Source: VXRJ01 sp965246995
Lineage (GTDB): Bacteria; Acidobacteriota; Vicinamibacteria; Vicinamibacterales; UBA8438
Direction: 5' to 3'
Assembly (NCBI GenBank): GCA_965246995.1
Contig: OZ252008.1
Coordinates: 3,844,001 to 3,908,000 of the forward strand
DNA: 64,000 nt
This document shows positions 50,971 to 59,037 of this stretch, piece after piece. Within the stretch, counting starts at the first letter, position 1; each line of letters opens with the position of its first letter. The translations under genes and the position numbers were made by a program. The notes beneath the pieces are model-generated. The model made no database searches. It had not been told where the DNA came from and was given only the letters and a program-made list of their open reading frames with translations.

Positions 50971-53144
50971 GCGCGCCGCGCCCACACAGTCCGCAGCAAC
51001 GTCCAGGCGAGATACAGCAGTATCATCAGCGCCGTCACGCGCAGCGGGATTTGGGGTTCCGCGAAGCGGGGCAGGAACCGCGATGCCATGGCGTAGGCGC
51101 CATGGCCATAGAGCGCCGGCAGGAAGACGAGGATCGCCTCAAACTGGCCACGACCCCTCCAGAGCCACAGCGGGACAGCGATCAGCGCAAGGAAACTGAC
51201 GAGATTGAAGAAGGTCGCACCGGTGGGGCCGTACGCTCGGCGCCAGCGCGGCCAGTCATTCCAACCGGCGACATCAGCCAGACGCTGATTCCGCGGGTCG
51301 CTCAGGAACCCGAGTCCCTCTTCCGTGAACACGCCGCGCCACGCAAGCAGCAGCGAAACCTTGAGATGCTGCACGGGATCGGCAAGCATGCGGGCGATGG
51401 CTTCGTCCGCCATGGTGTCGTTCACCCAGCGCCGCTGGCCGAGTTCATCGAGACCTACGATCGCAGGGTTGTCGTCGGTCCACAGTTGGGCTCGGCGACG
51501 AGGATGGCGGCGGCGGCGCTCGATCTGCCTGAACCCCGTCTCGCTGTCGGCATCAAATCGCTCAAACGACTCCTCCGGGATGCCTGCCGATTGCAGGTTT
51601 GCTCGTGTCAGTGGGAGGTAGTAGGCGAACCCTGCCGCCCACTCGTCGTGACGCATCGTGTTAAACGATGAACGGTAGCCGAGCACGGCAGCGGATCGCG
51701 CCTCTACAATCGAGAAGTCATCGGTGGTCAAGTAGTTGCGAACCATCCAGCCGCCAACCGGGATCGCGTGTGCGACGAACAGGACACCGACCAACCCAGC
51801 CGTCGTCCAATCGAGGCGACTACGTAACCAGTCCGCCGCCGCGAGCATCAGCGCGACTGGAATCCACAAGTAGGCGAATATCACCTTGGTCAGGACCAGC
51901 GCTGCCAATGCGAGTCCCAACAGCGCGGCGTGCGAGGGACGCCGCGACGTTGCGGTGGTCCAAGAGAGTGCAGCGACCGCCACCATCAAGGTGGCGGCGT
52001 GAACCTCGGTTAGGAAGGAGTCGGCGCTGTCGAGCAGCGCGGCACTCTGCGCCGTCATCAGGAAGCCGAGGTACGCCAGCACGCGTACGCCTGTCAGCCG
52101 GAACACCAGCCAAAAGACGCCGAGGGCGCCGGCGAGAAGCAGCGCGAGATTCACCGCGCGATAGGGAGCGTACGCCTGCCGGCAGTAATCCCTGCGGACA
52201 ACGGACTCATCGCTGACGCATTCAGAGGGAACGGCCCCACGGCCAAGGGCTTCGGCACCAAGATCAGTGACTGCGACCAACGATGGACCGAAGGGTTCGC
52301 GCCGGTGGTCACCGACCTGCCTGGGCCATCGTCGGAACACCCCCTCCTGTGCCAGCCGCACTCCCAGGGTCAGGTTCTCCAGACTGTCGGTGGCCGACTG
52401 GCGTAACGACAGATTGCCGCAGCCGTAGACCAGCATGGCGAGGCAGAGCCCGGTCAACGCCACCGCGTCGTAGTGGGTCGGCATCGAAGCCGGACGTTGT
52501 CTCTCACCGGCGGTCGGTGCGGCGCGTTGCCGTCCGAGAAACAGGAATGCAGCGGCGAGAGCGCCCAGCGCCCAAGTCAAGGCGACGGTTGTACCCAGCC
52601 AAGCGGTCACGGTCAACAACCGCACGATTCCAGGCGCGGGAGCATCCGGAAACAGGTATTCGGCTTGAAGCGGCCGCGGATAGGCGCCCGCGCGTCTTGC
52701 CCGCAGGGAGAGATGGGCAGTTCCACCGTACTGCTGGAAGTCGATACGCAGTTGGTGGACTCCGGCGTCCAGTCTGATGCCCCGCGCCGCCGTGATGCTC
52801 CTCGCGAACCGAAGCTCGCCGTCAATCCACACGTCGGCGTAATCGTCCGCGTCGACGTGCAGGATGACGAATTGGCTGCTCGGCACGTACCAAGAGCCTT
52901 CCCACCGGGCGCTGAAGAACTCGCGGGGCAGCCGCGGATCGTCCTCCAGGAAGTCGAGCGTAGCGCCCGGGCTAACGTCGTTGATGAACGGCACGCCCTG
53001 GAAATCACCGGTCAGCCAGACCTGCCGGCGAAGGCCCGTCTGTTCCGCCAGCCGTTGATCGAGCAGCAGCCAAGCGATAGTGCATGCCAATGCTACCGCC
53101 AAGCACGCCGCCCCCCACCAGCGCTTTGATGACGACAGGAGCAT
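50952..53144 (-). CDS. PA14-domain GT39-like membrane glycosyltransferase
   Basis: A 730-residue protein from ATG 53144 (MLLSSSKRWWGAACLAVALA; frame open to 53411). Helix at 8-27; PA14 domain at about 30-160 (EQTGLRRQVWLTGDFQGVPF, EFFSARWEGSWYVPSSQF, DDYADVWIDGELRF, HQLRIDFQQYGGTAHLSL); helix near 190; then GT39-like: LSLRQSATDSLENLTLGVRL near 250 replaces the acidic loop by a D-S-L-E-N sequence. About ten helices follow, with VGGWMVRNYLTTDDF, FAYYLPLTRANLQSAGIPEE and a soluble part DETGFRQIE-like between them. The second half is related to the PA14-less protein at 7593. A C-terminal piece of a paralogue lies at 58251. Confidence 0.8.
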   Translation of the reverse strand: MLLSSSKRWWGAACLAVALACTIAWLLLDQRLAEQTGLRRQVWLTGDFQGVPFINDVSPGATLDFLEDDPRLPREFFSARWEGSWYVPSSQFVILHVDADDYADVWIDGELRFARSITAARGIRLDAGVHQLRIDFQQYGGTAHLSLRARRAGAYPRPLQAEYLFPDAPAPGIVRLLTVTAWLGTTVALTWALGALAAAFLFLGRQRAAPTAGERQRPASMPTHYDAVALTGLCLAMLVYGCGNLSLRQSATDSLENLTLGVRLAQEGVFRRWPRQVGDHRREPFGPSLVAVTDLGAEALGRGAVPSECVSDESVVRRDYCRQAYAPYRAVNLALLLAGALGVFWLVFRLTGVRVLAYLGFLMTAQSAALLDSADSFLTEVHAATLMVAVAALSWTTATSRRPSHAALLGLALAALVLTKVIFAYLWIPVALMLAAADWLRSRLDWTTAGLVGVLFVAHAIPVGGWMVRNYLTTDDFSIVEARSAAVLGYRSSFNTMRHDEWAAGFAYYLPLTRANLQSAGIPEESFERFDADSETGFRQIERRRRHPRRRAQLWTDDNPAIVGLDELGQRRWVNDTMADEAIARMLADPVQHLKVSLLLAWRGVFTEEGLGFLSDPRNQRLADVAGWNDWPRWRRAYGPTGATFFNLVSFLALIAVPLWLWRGRGQFEAILVFLPALYGHGAYAMASRFLPRFAEPQIPLRVTALMILLYLAWTLLRTVWARRAQNWRR

Positions 53145-53400
53145 ACGGAAAACAGAATACACGGCCGGCAGGTGATCAACGACAATAGCGACGAACGTGC
53201 GCGGAGGCTCTTCAGGCTCGCCCAGGCTTCCAGTTGCATGCCATCCACGGTGAAGCTGTTCGTCGGAGAGCAGACCGGCCGCCCGGGCCTGACAGCCGAT
53301 CGCATCGAAGAAGGCCGCCGGCAACCTCGCCGGCCAGCAGCCGGTCCATTCTGGGCGGCCGGGCTCGTGTGGCACACTCGCAGCATGAGTGAGGGACGCA

Positions 53401-54102
53401 ATGACGATCACGAAGCACGCACTCGCCTACTCTGAGAACTCACCGGTGGGACGGTACCCTTGGTTGCCGCGGCCGGTCAGGACGAGGGGGAAGGTGGCGG
53501 TCGATGCGTTTCGGTGGTGGCGCAGCCCCAGGCGACAGCTGCTGCTGCGCATGCCTCGCGCCGCCGTCGCCGCCGAAATTGGTGTGTGGACGGGGGACTT
53601 CTCCGAGCGAATCCGACAGTACACGTCACCGCTGATGCTGCACTTGATCGACCCGTGGATATTCCAGCCGGCCTATCGGAGTCAGATGTACGGGGGACGC
53701 ATCGCCAAGAATCAAGGCGATATGGATCGCGTCTACGGGGCGGTTCAGCAGCAGTTCGCGGGTGCGGGTGATGTCACTATCCACCGGGGCACCTCCGCGG
53801 ACGTGCTCCCCACGTTCAGCGATGGCTTCTTCGACTGGGTCTACATCGACGGGAATCATGACTACCCGTACGTTCTGGCGGACTTGTGGATGGCTCTGGC
53901 GAAGACGAAACCTGGCGGCATCATCGCTGGCGACGATTTCGCATGGGACCGCAGGGCGACGGCCGCTCCTGTTCAGCGTGCCGTCAGGGCGTTCGTCCAG
54001 GAGAACAACCTGGGCCAGCACTTGACGGTCCTGGGAGATTCGCAGTTCGTGATTCGGCTGCCTGGTCCTTCGCGTCCCAGGACCGATTCCCTTCCGCAAT
54101 GA
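53401..54102 (+). CDS. Class I methyltransferase (Methyltransf_24/TylF-like)
   Basis: A 233-residue protein with SAM-dependent methyltransferase features: AVAAEIGVWTGDFSERIRQY near 55 (motif I with E-I-G-V-x-x-G), LMLHLIDPWIFQPAYRSQMY, then VTIHRGTSADVLPTFSDG, FFDWVYIDGNHDYPYVLADL (D-G-x-H-x-Y hallmark of the group, metal or substrate site) and KPGGIIAGDDFAWDRRATA. This branch methylates sugar or antibiotic hydroxyls in known cases. It stands alone on the plus strand, 257 bases upstream of it being free of genes. ATG 53401 is preferred to 53389. Confidence 0.87.
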   Translation: MTITKHALAYSENSPVGRYPWLPRPVRTRGKVAVDAFRWWRSPRRQLLLRMPRAAVAAEIGVWTGDFSERIRQYTSPLMLHLIDPWIFQPAYRSQMYGGRIAKNQGDMDRVYGAVQQQFAGAGDVTIHRGTSADVLPTFSDGFFDWVYIDGNHDYPYVLADLWMALAKTKPGGIIAGDDFAWDRRATAAPVQRAVRAFVQENNLGQHLTVLGDSQFVIRLPGPSRPRTDSLPQ

Positions 54103-54119
54103 GAGCGGTCCTTTCCGTC

Positions 54120-54797
54120 TCACCGGACAGCGCCGCCGTCAGCCCTCGTCACTGTCCCTTCGCGGCACGCGGCAAACCGGCTGGTTGCCGCGTGGGTCCA
54201 CTGAGCGCCGGAACACCGGTCACGCTCACCTTCGCGACGATCCGGTTGAGCGCAGACGGCCACTGTCAACATCTCGGCGCCTGAGACGGCGTAGGCTGCG
54301 ACCATCACCTCCGGAGAGGGGTACTTGCCGCTGCACGATGAGACGCGAGTGTAACGTGCGCCCGGCGCTTGTGAGGGGAGTGTCTTCCTCGTTGAGCCGT
54401 TCAAGCAGGTTGGTCGATTTGAGGTGTTTGTGGTGCTGACGTGGTAGCCGGTAGAAGTTGAGCGTCTCGCCGATGTGGGTTTCGACCCAGTCGGCGAGCC
54501 GCGGATAGCGCTGGGCCCAACGCTGGAGCCACGCTTGCAGGCCCTGCTGGGTTTCTTCAGGTCGCGGCGGTCATAGAGCCAGCGGAGCTCCTGCCGGCAA
54601 TCGTCGTCGGCCTTGCGGGGCAGGTAGTCGAGTGCGTTGCGGAGAAAATGCACGTAACACCGTTGCCACACCGCCTCGGGGAGCAGTTCCGCGACCGCAC
54701 GTTTGAGGCCGGCGTGGTCATCGGACACGACAAACTCAACGCCGTGGAGGCCGCGGGCCTTGAGGCCTTTGACGAAGGTCGTAACGACCCTTTAGAC
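54120..54797 (-). pseudogene. IS256 (mutator-type) transposase fragment, frameshifted
   Basis: VTTFVKGLKARGLHGVEFVV and SDDHAGLKRAVAELLPEAVW, then QRCYVHFLRNALDYLPRKAD and LRWLYDRRD are the central part of an IS256 transposase, with the second catalytic Asp in VSDDHAGL. Beyond 54570 the frame slips: the expected QGLQAWLQRWAQRYPRLADW, NFYRLPRQHHKHLKSTNLLERL and the Glu region can be read in another frame before RVSSCSGKYPSPEVMVAAY. N-terminal third missing. Dead. Confidence 0.75.
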
Positions 54798-54844
54798 TCA
54801 CTCGGCCGGCAACGACGCCAGCAACCCGACGAGCATGAGATAAT

Positions 54845-55099
54845 TTGACGGTGACCGCTCTCCTGGGCGCCTGGCGCCGTCGGCATCCCCGCGCGTTCCG
54901 CATCGGCTTCTGGTACTCGCTGGGAGCGGTCTCACTGACGGTATTCTGGCCGGCGGCGCTCGGTCTGGCGCCTGACACAGGGCTCACCCGCAGCTATTGG
55001 TACCCAGTCAACGCTTCAACCGAACCGGTCATTGATGAACGCATCACGGCCGTCGATCTTGCGTTCATCGACGAGCGACACCGGCCGACCCGAAACTGA
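54845..55099 (+). pseudogene. N-terminal fragment of a PA14-GT39 protein
   Basis: Starts at TTG 54845 or GTG 54851 with a basic stretch and a helix (GFWYSLGAVSLTVFWPAALG), then DTGLTRSYWYPVNASTEPVI and DERITAVDLAFIDERHRPTR, which line up with the entrance of the PA14 domain in the other proteins (DRTGVRRQVF ... LDFLNDDPDLPRR). It stops at 55099 just before the conserved F-x-A-R-W. More divergent than the other copies. Fragment of a lost gene. Confidence 0.6.
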
Positions 55100-55352
55100 C
55101 ATCCCGAATCCGTACGGCAGCTACCGTGACTATGTCGACGTCGCAGCGGCCCAATTACTGGACCTGTCGCTGTTTCGGCACGCGCCGCACGCCTTCAAGC
55201 CCCACATCTACCACGACGGGCGTTGGTTCTTGCAACAGCAGATCGCGTCACGCCGAGGGCCGGAGGCGACAGCGAGGCGGGCCTTTGGAGACGTCGTGTT
55301 TCTGCGCGAGTTCGCCAACCTGGTCACCCAGGGCGACGAAGCACCCGTCTAG
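55100..55352 (+). pseudogene. Unrecognised protein fragment
   Basis: After the preceding stop another frame continues with DIPNPYGSYRDYVDVAAAQL, SLFRHAPHAFKPHIYHDGRW and FLQQQIASRRGPEATARRAF, ending FGDVVFLREFANLVTQGDEA. Codon use is ordinary and it reads like a genuine coding segment, but I do not recognise the family. It is cut at 55349 by the IS1182 terminus, which provides the stop codon. Confidence 0.35.
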
Positions 55353-56823
55353 CAGCCCGTGGTGAAAGTCCGGCGTTATAGGGATCGACACGATCGATCC
55401 CGCGTACTACACTGTCGGGCATGGCGATGGGGACACGACGCGGCCGAACGCAGCAAGCGACAATGTGGGTGCCCACGGCGGATCTGCCAAAGAGCGCTGG
55501 GCACCCGTTTTACGAGCGACTGAATCGGGTGCTCGACGAGGCGGGGTTCGATGCGTTCGTGGAGGCACAGTGCGCGTCGTTCTACGCGGACGGGGTCGGT
55601 CGGCCGAGTCTGGCACCGGGCCGGTATTTCCGGCTGCTGTTGCTCGGCTACTTTGAAGGGCTGGACTCGGAACGAGCGATCGCGTGGCGCGCCGCCGACT
55701 CGCTGAGCATTCGCACGTTTCTGGACGTCGCCCTCCACGAGGCCCCGCCGGACCACTCGACGCTGTCGCGCACCCGTCGCCTGATTGACCTCGAGACCCA
55801 TCAGGCAGTGTTTACCTGGGTGTTGCAGCGACTGGCCGACGCCACGCTGGTGGTGGGGCGCACGGTGGGGATCGATGCCACGACGCTGGACGCCAATGCG
55901 GCGATGCGGAGCATTGTGCGGCGGGATACGGGCGAGAGCTACGACGCGTTTCTGACCCGGCTGGCCGAGGCGTCCGGCCTCTCGACGCCGACGCGCGCCG
56001 AGTTGGCCCGGTTCGACCGGACCCGCAAAAAGAAGGGCTCGAACGCGGACTGGACCCACCCGCACGATCCGGACGCGAAGATCACGAAAATGAAGGACGG
56101 CCGCACGCATCTGGCGCACACCGCCGAGCATGCGGTCGACCTGGACACAGGCGCCATCGTGGGCGTGACGGTGCAGGACGCGAGTGCGGGCGACACGACA
56201 ACCCTGGTCGACACGCTCGTCACGGCCGCCGAGCAGGTCGAGGCGGTCGGCGCGCCGGGGATCGCGGAGGTGGTGGCCGACAAGGGATATCACAGCAACG
56301 AGACGATGGTCGGGTTTGCGGCCATCGGCGTGCGCAGCTACGTCTCGGAGCCGGATCGCGGCCGGCGCCACTGGATGGGCCAAGCGGCCGCGCGGGACGC
56401 GGTGTATGCCAACCGCCGGCGGATCCGCGGCGCGCGCGGGAAACGGTTGCTGCGGCAGCGGGGCGAACGGCTGGAACGGCCCAACGCGCATCTCTACGAG
56501 ACCGGCAGGATGCGCTGCGTGCATCTGCGGGGGCATCCCAACATCCTGAAACGGCTCCTCGTCCAGGTCTGCGGCGTCAACCTGGGGTTGCTCATGCGGC
56601 ACCTGACGGGCGTGGGTACGCCGCGGAGCCTCCAGGGCCGCGCGTCGGCGCTGGTGGAGGCGCTGATCGGCCTCCTGAGCGGCTGCTGGGGGCGTGTGCG
56701 GCGCGTCTGGGCCCCGGAGCGCCATGATCGGCCCGATTCGTCGTGGGATGGTCCGGCGACACGCCAATACGGACACGCGATTCTCGATTGACAATCAGCC
56801 CCTTCTGCCACGGGCTGCTAGCG
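55349..56823 (+). mobile_element. IS1182-type insertion sequence
   Basis: Inverted termini CTAGCAGCCCGTGG at 55349-55362 and its exact inverse at 56810-56823, total 1475 bp, one transposase. The right end lies in the 3' part of an IS3 orfB (ending RPHSALA before the repeat), so this element inserted into an older IS3. The left flank is unrelated, so a deletion followed. A deleted relative is at 21063-21300. Confidence 0.88.
55421..56791 (+). CDS. IS1182 family transposase
   Basis: Complete 456-residue transposase. N-terminal DUF772 region: HPFYERLNRVLDEAGFDAFV, then RPSLAPGRYFRLLLLGYFEG and SIRTFLDVALHEAPPDHSTL. Catalytic: VGRTVGIDATTLDANAAMRS (first Asp), then AHTAEHAVDLDTGAIVGVTV, IAEVVADKGYHSNETMVGFA (second Asp) and the Glu in a C-terminal helix, probably HLYETGRMRCVHLRGHPNI. 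An insert TRKKKGSNADWTHPHDPDAK is typical of the group. No lesion; it may be active. Confidence 0.9.
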   Translation: MAMGTRRGRTQQATMWVPTADLPKSAGHPFYERLNRVLDEAGFDAFVEAQCASFYADGVGRPSLAPGRYFRLLLLGYFEGLDSERAIAWRAADSLSIRTFLDVALHEAPPDHSTLSRTRRLIDLETHQAVFTWVLQRLADATLVVGRTVGIDATTLDANAAMRSIVRRDTGESYDAFLTRLAEASGLSTPTRAELARFDRTRKKKGSNADWTHPHDPDAKITKMKDGRTHLAHTAEHAVDLDTGAIVGVTVQDASAGDTTTLVDTLVTAAEQVEAVGAPGIAEVVADKGYHSNETMVGFAAIGVRSYVSEPDRGRRHWMGQAAARDAVYANRRRIRGARGKRLLRQRGERLERPNAHLYETGRMRCVHLRGHPNILKRLLVQVCGVNLGLLMRHLTGVGTPRSLQGRASALVEALIGLLSGCWGRVRRVWAPERHDRPDSSWDGPATRQYGHAILD

Positions 56824-57318
56824 CACTGTGCGGTCGCACCGGGTTGTACTCCCGGCGCCACCGCTCGATCAAGACCTTGGCTTCCGTGAGGGTGTAGAAG
56901 ATCTCGCGGTCCAACAGTTCATCCCGCAACGTGCCGTTGAAGGATTCGACGTCGCCGTTCTCCCACGGGCTGCCCGGTTCGATGAACAACGTCTGGACGT
57001 CGAGGGCCTCAAGCCACCGGCGGACGAGTACCGCCGTGAATGCCGATCCGTTGTCAGACCGGATGTGCGCCGGAACGCCGTCTGTCATAAACGGCGCCGC
57101 GAGCGTCTCGAGCACATCGGTCGACCGCATTCGGCGTGCCACCACGATCGCCACGCACTCCCGCGAGTACTCATCGACGACGGTCACGATCTTCAGCGGG
57201 CGGCCGTCGTGCGTGCGGTCCGCCGCGACGTCGTACGCCCAGACGTGATGGCGATACTCGGGACGACGGCGAATGCAGGACCCGTCAGCCAGCCACAACC
57301 GGCCTCGTTTCGAGCGGT
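56824..57318 (-). pseudogene. IS3 family orfB, integrase-core fragment
   Basis: KRGRLWLADGSCIRRRPEYR, HHVWAYDVAADRTHDGRPLK (first Asp), IRSDNGSAFTAVLVRRWLEA (second Asp) and SPWENGDVESFNGTLRDELL (Glu) are the DDE core of an IS3/IS407-like orfB. The C-terminus is replaced at RPHSALA by the IS1182 terminus and the N-terminal HTH_21 half is absent; a piece of it is found inverted at 57500-57655. Dead. Confidence 0.85.
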
Positions 57319-57354
57319 TTAGCACACAGACCGAGACACTACCACTGCGGGCGA

Positions 57355-57455
57355 TCAGAACTGCCGGAAGTAGCAGCGCGTGCCGCTGCGGTGAGGGCGC
57401 TGGATCCAATAGCTACGCCGGTCGTCGTCGAGCTTGGATGCAAAGTGTCCGCGCG
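57355..57455 (-). pseudogene. C-terminal fragment of an SxtJ-like gene (copy 2)
   Basis: Minus strand DDDRRSYWIQRPHRSGTRCY then FRQF and stop match the end of the SxtJ-like proteins; the preceding ADTLH segment is in another frame. Downstream bases GCGATCAGAACTGCC are as in copy 1 (50113). The remainder is lost to the inverted IS3 fragment. Confidence 0.75.
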
Positions 57456-57499
57456 ATACCTCCAAGCGGTCGGGATCGGCCGCCGCGGGTGCACGCCAC

Positions 57500-57655
57500 C
57501 ACGCGGGACGCGGCACTGATCGAGGCTCTCCAGCGGGTGGTTGCGGCCAATCCCCAGTCGGGATTCTGGAAGTGCCATGACCGCTTGCGGCTCGATGGCC
57601 ACGGCTGGAGTCACAAGCGGGTCTGCCGCGTGCATTGCGGTCTCCGTTTCCACCT
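57500..57655 (+). pseudogene. IS3 orfB HTH_21 fragment, inverted
   Basis: Plus strand DAALIEALQRVVAANPQSGF then WKCHDRLRLDGHGWSHKRVC and RVHCGLRFHLPRRTRR are the N-terminal HTH_21 portion of an IS3 transposase. It is opposite in orientation to the catalytic part at 56824, so the IS3 was split by inversion. It is joined directly to the carbamoyltransferase remnant. Confidence 0.7.
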
Positions 57656-57667
57656 ACCGCGACGGAC

Positions 57668-58246
57668 CCGCCGGCACGTCGGGGCGGACGGCGCGCAGCC
57701 GGTCGAATCCCTGCCGACCATCTCCACCGGCCGCTGCCGTGCCTCGGCGACCGGGGCGACGATCGACATGTAGGGACGGTCATCGTCCGGTCGGAGCGCA
57801 AAGTAATCGTTGCACCGGTCGCGCAGCACCGCCCGCGCGAAGGGACGGAACGACTCGCGGAACTCTATCTGCAGGTTCATCCGCGACTGCATCTGCGGGT
57901 CGCGGGGATCGCCGAGGATGCGCGATCCGAGAGCACGCGGCCCGAACTCCATCCGTCCCTGGAACCAGCCGACCACCTGCCCCGCCGCAATCAGGTCCGC
58001 GACCGCCTCGCAGAGCGCCCGATCGTCAGTGTAGTCGTCGCGCGGCCCGCCGACGCCGGCGAGGAACGCCTAGACCTCGGCGTCGCTCCAATGCGGCCCG
58101 AGCAGCGACCCCTGCTACGCGTCGTGCGGGCGGGCGGTGCGCGGATGGCCGAGCAGTTGATGCCAGATGAAGAGGAGGGCCGCCCCCACCGCGCCGCCGG
58201 CGTCGCCCGCCGCCGGCTGAATCCAGATGTCGTCGAACGGTCCCCG
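57668..58246 (-). pseudogene. Carbamoyltransferase remnant (copy 2)
   Basis: Minus strand matches the middle of the complete gene at 59038: MVGWFQGRMEFGPRALGSRI, LGDPRDPQMQSRMNLQIEFR, FRPFARAVLRDRCNDYFALR and RPYMSIVAPVAEARQRPVEM. There is an in-frame TAG near 58070 (EV-stop-AFLAGVGG) and one serine codon is missing in GSRSILG. Both ends are cut: an IS3 piece on one side, a PA14-GT39 piece on the other. Dead. Confidence 0.88.
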
Positions 58247-58626
58247 GAGGGCGCGGCGTCTTCGCGGACGAGGGACTCAGTTTCCTAAGTGACCCGCTGA
58301 ATCGGGCGTCTGCCGATACCGCCGGTCGGACTGACTGGCCGCGCTGGCGACGCGCCTACGGGCACACAGGTGCGACCTTCGTCAACCTGATCGGTTTCTT
58401 CGCGCTGATTGTCGTACCGCTGTGGCTCTGCGTCAGTCGCGGACAATTCGAAGCGATCCTCGTCCTTCTGCCGGCGCTCTGCGCTCATGGCGTCTACGCC
58501 CTAGTATACCTCGAACCTCGCTACGCCGAGGCCCAGATCCCGCTACGGGTGACGGCAACATTGGTGCCGCTGTATGTCGTCTGGACGTCGCTCAGGGCGG
58601 CGCGGGAGCGGTGGGATCAAAACTGA
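58247..58626 (+). pseudogene. C-terminal fragment of a PA14-GT39 gene
   Basis: Plus strand RGVFADEGLSFLSDPLNRAS, DWPRWRRAYGHTGATFVNLI, PLWLCVSRGQFEAILVLLPA and RYAEAQIPLRVTATLVPLYV match the last 125 residues of the protein at 50952 (RGVFTEEGLGFLSDPRNQRL and so on). The stop overlaps the 3' end of the convergent sxtJ gene by 10 bases. It is too short for the ORF to be called on its own and lacks a start. Confidence 0.88.
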
Positions 58627-59033
58627 CGCAGGTAGCGCCGCGTGCCGCTGTGGCGCGGGCGCTCGATCCAGTAGGTGCGCGCGTCGCGGTCGGGCCGACG
58701 GTGCAGCGTGTCGCCGCGGACAAGACGCGACACGAGGCCGATCGGCGTCACGACAGCGAAATACACGACGCCCATCATCAGGTGTGAGACGGTCCAACCG
58801 ATCGGCAGCGCGGCATACATCCAGCCGACCAGGATCGGGCGCCGGAGGGGCGGTGCCAGCCAGTAGAGGGCGGCAAGCGCGCCGCCGACGGACCAGATAC
58901 CGGTCGCGCCGGCCGGGGCGCCGAACTGCCACCGGGCGATAGCACCGACCAGCGTGACGAAGATCGGTAGCAACAGGCCGAACCCGCGTAGGTCGCGGGG
59001 CGAAGGATTGCGGTTGACGCGGAAGTGCGACAT
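58617..59033 (-). CDS. SxtJ-like membrane protein (complete cassette)
   Basis: A 138-residue membrane protein starting MSHFRVNRNPSPRDLRGFGL, with helices FGLLLPIFVTLVGAIARW, WSVGGALAALYWLAPPLRRP, ILVGWMYAALPIGWTVSHLM and VVYFAVVTPIGLVSRLV and a basic tail GTRRYLRQF. SxtJ-family proteins are encoded next to NodU-type carbamoyltransferases; they may hold the enzyme or its lipid-linked substrate at the membrane, which is inference. The ATG lies 4 bases after the carbamoyltransferase stop. Convergent with a PA14-GT39 fragment. Confidence 0.88.
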   Translation of the reverse strand: MSHFRVNRNPSPRDLRGFGLLLPIFVTLVGAIARWQFGAPAGATGIWSVGGALAALYWLAPPLRRPILVGWMYAALPIGWTVSHLMMGVVYFAVVTPIGLVSRLVRGDTLHRRPDRDARTYWIERPRHSGTRRYLRQF

Positions 59034-59037
59034 GGCG

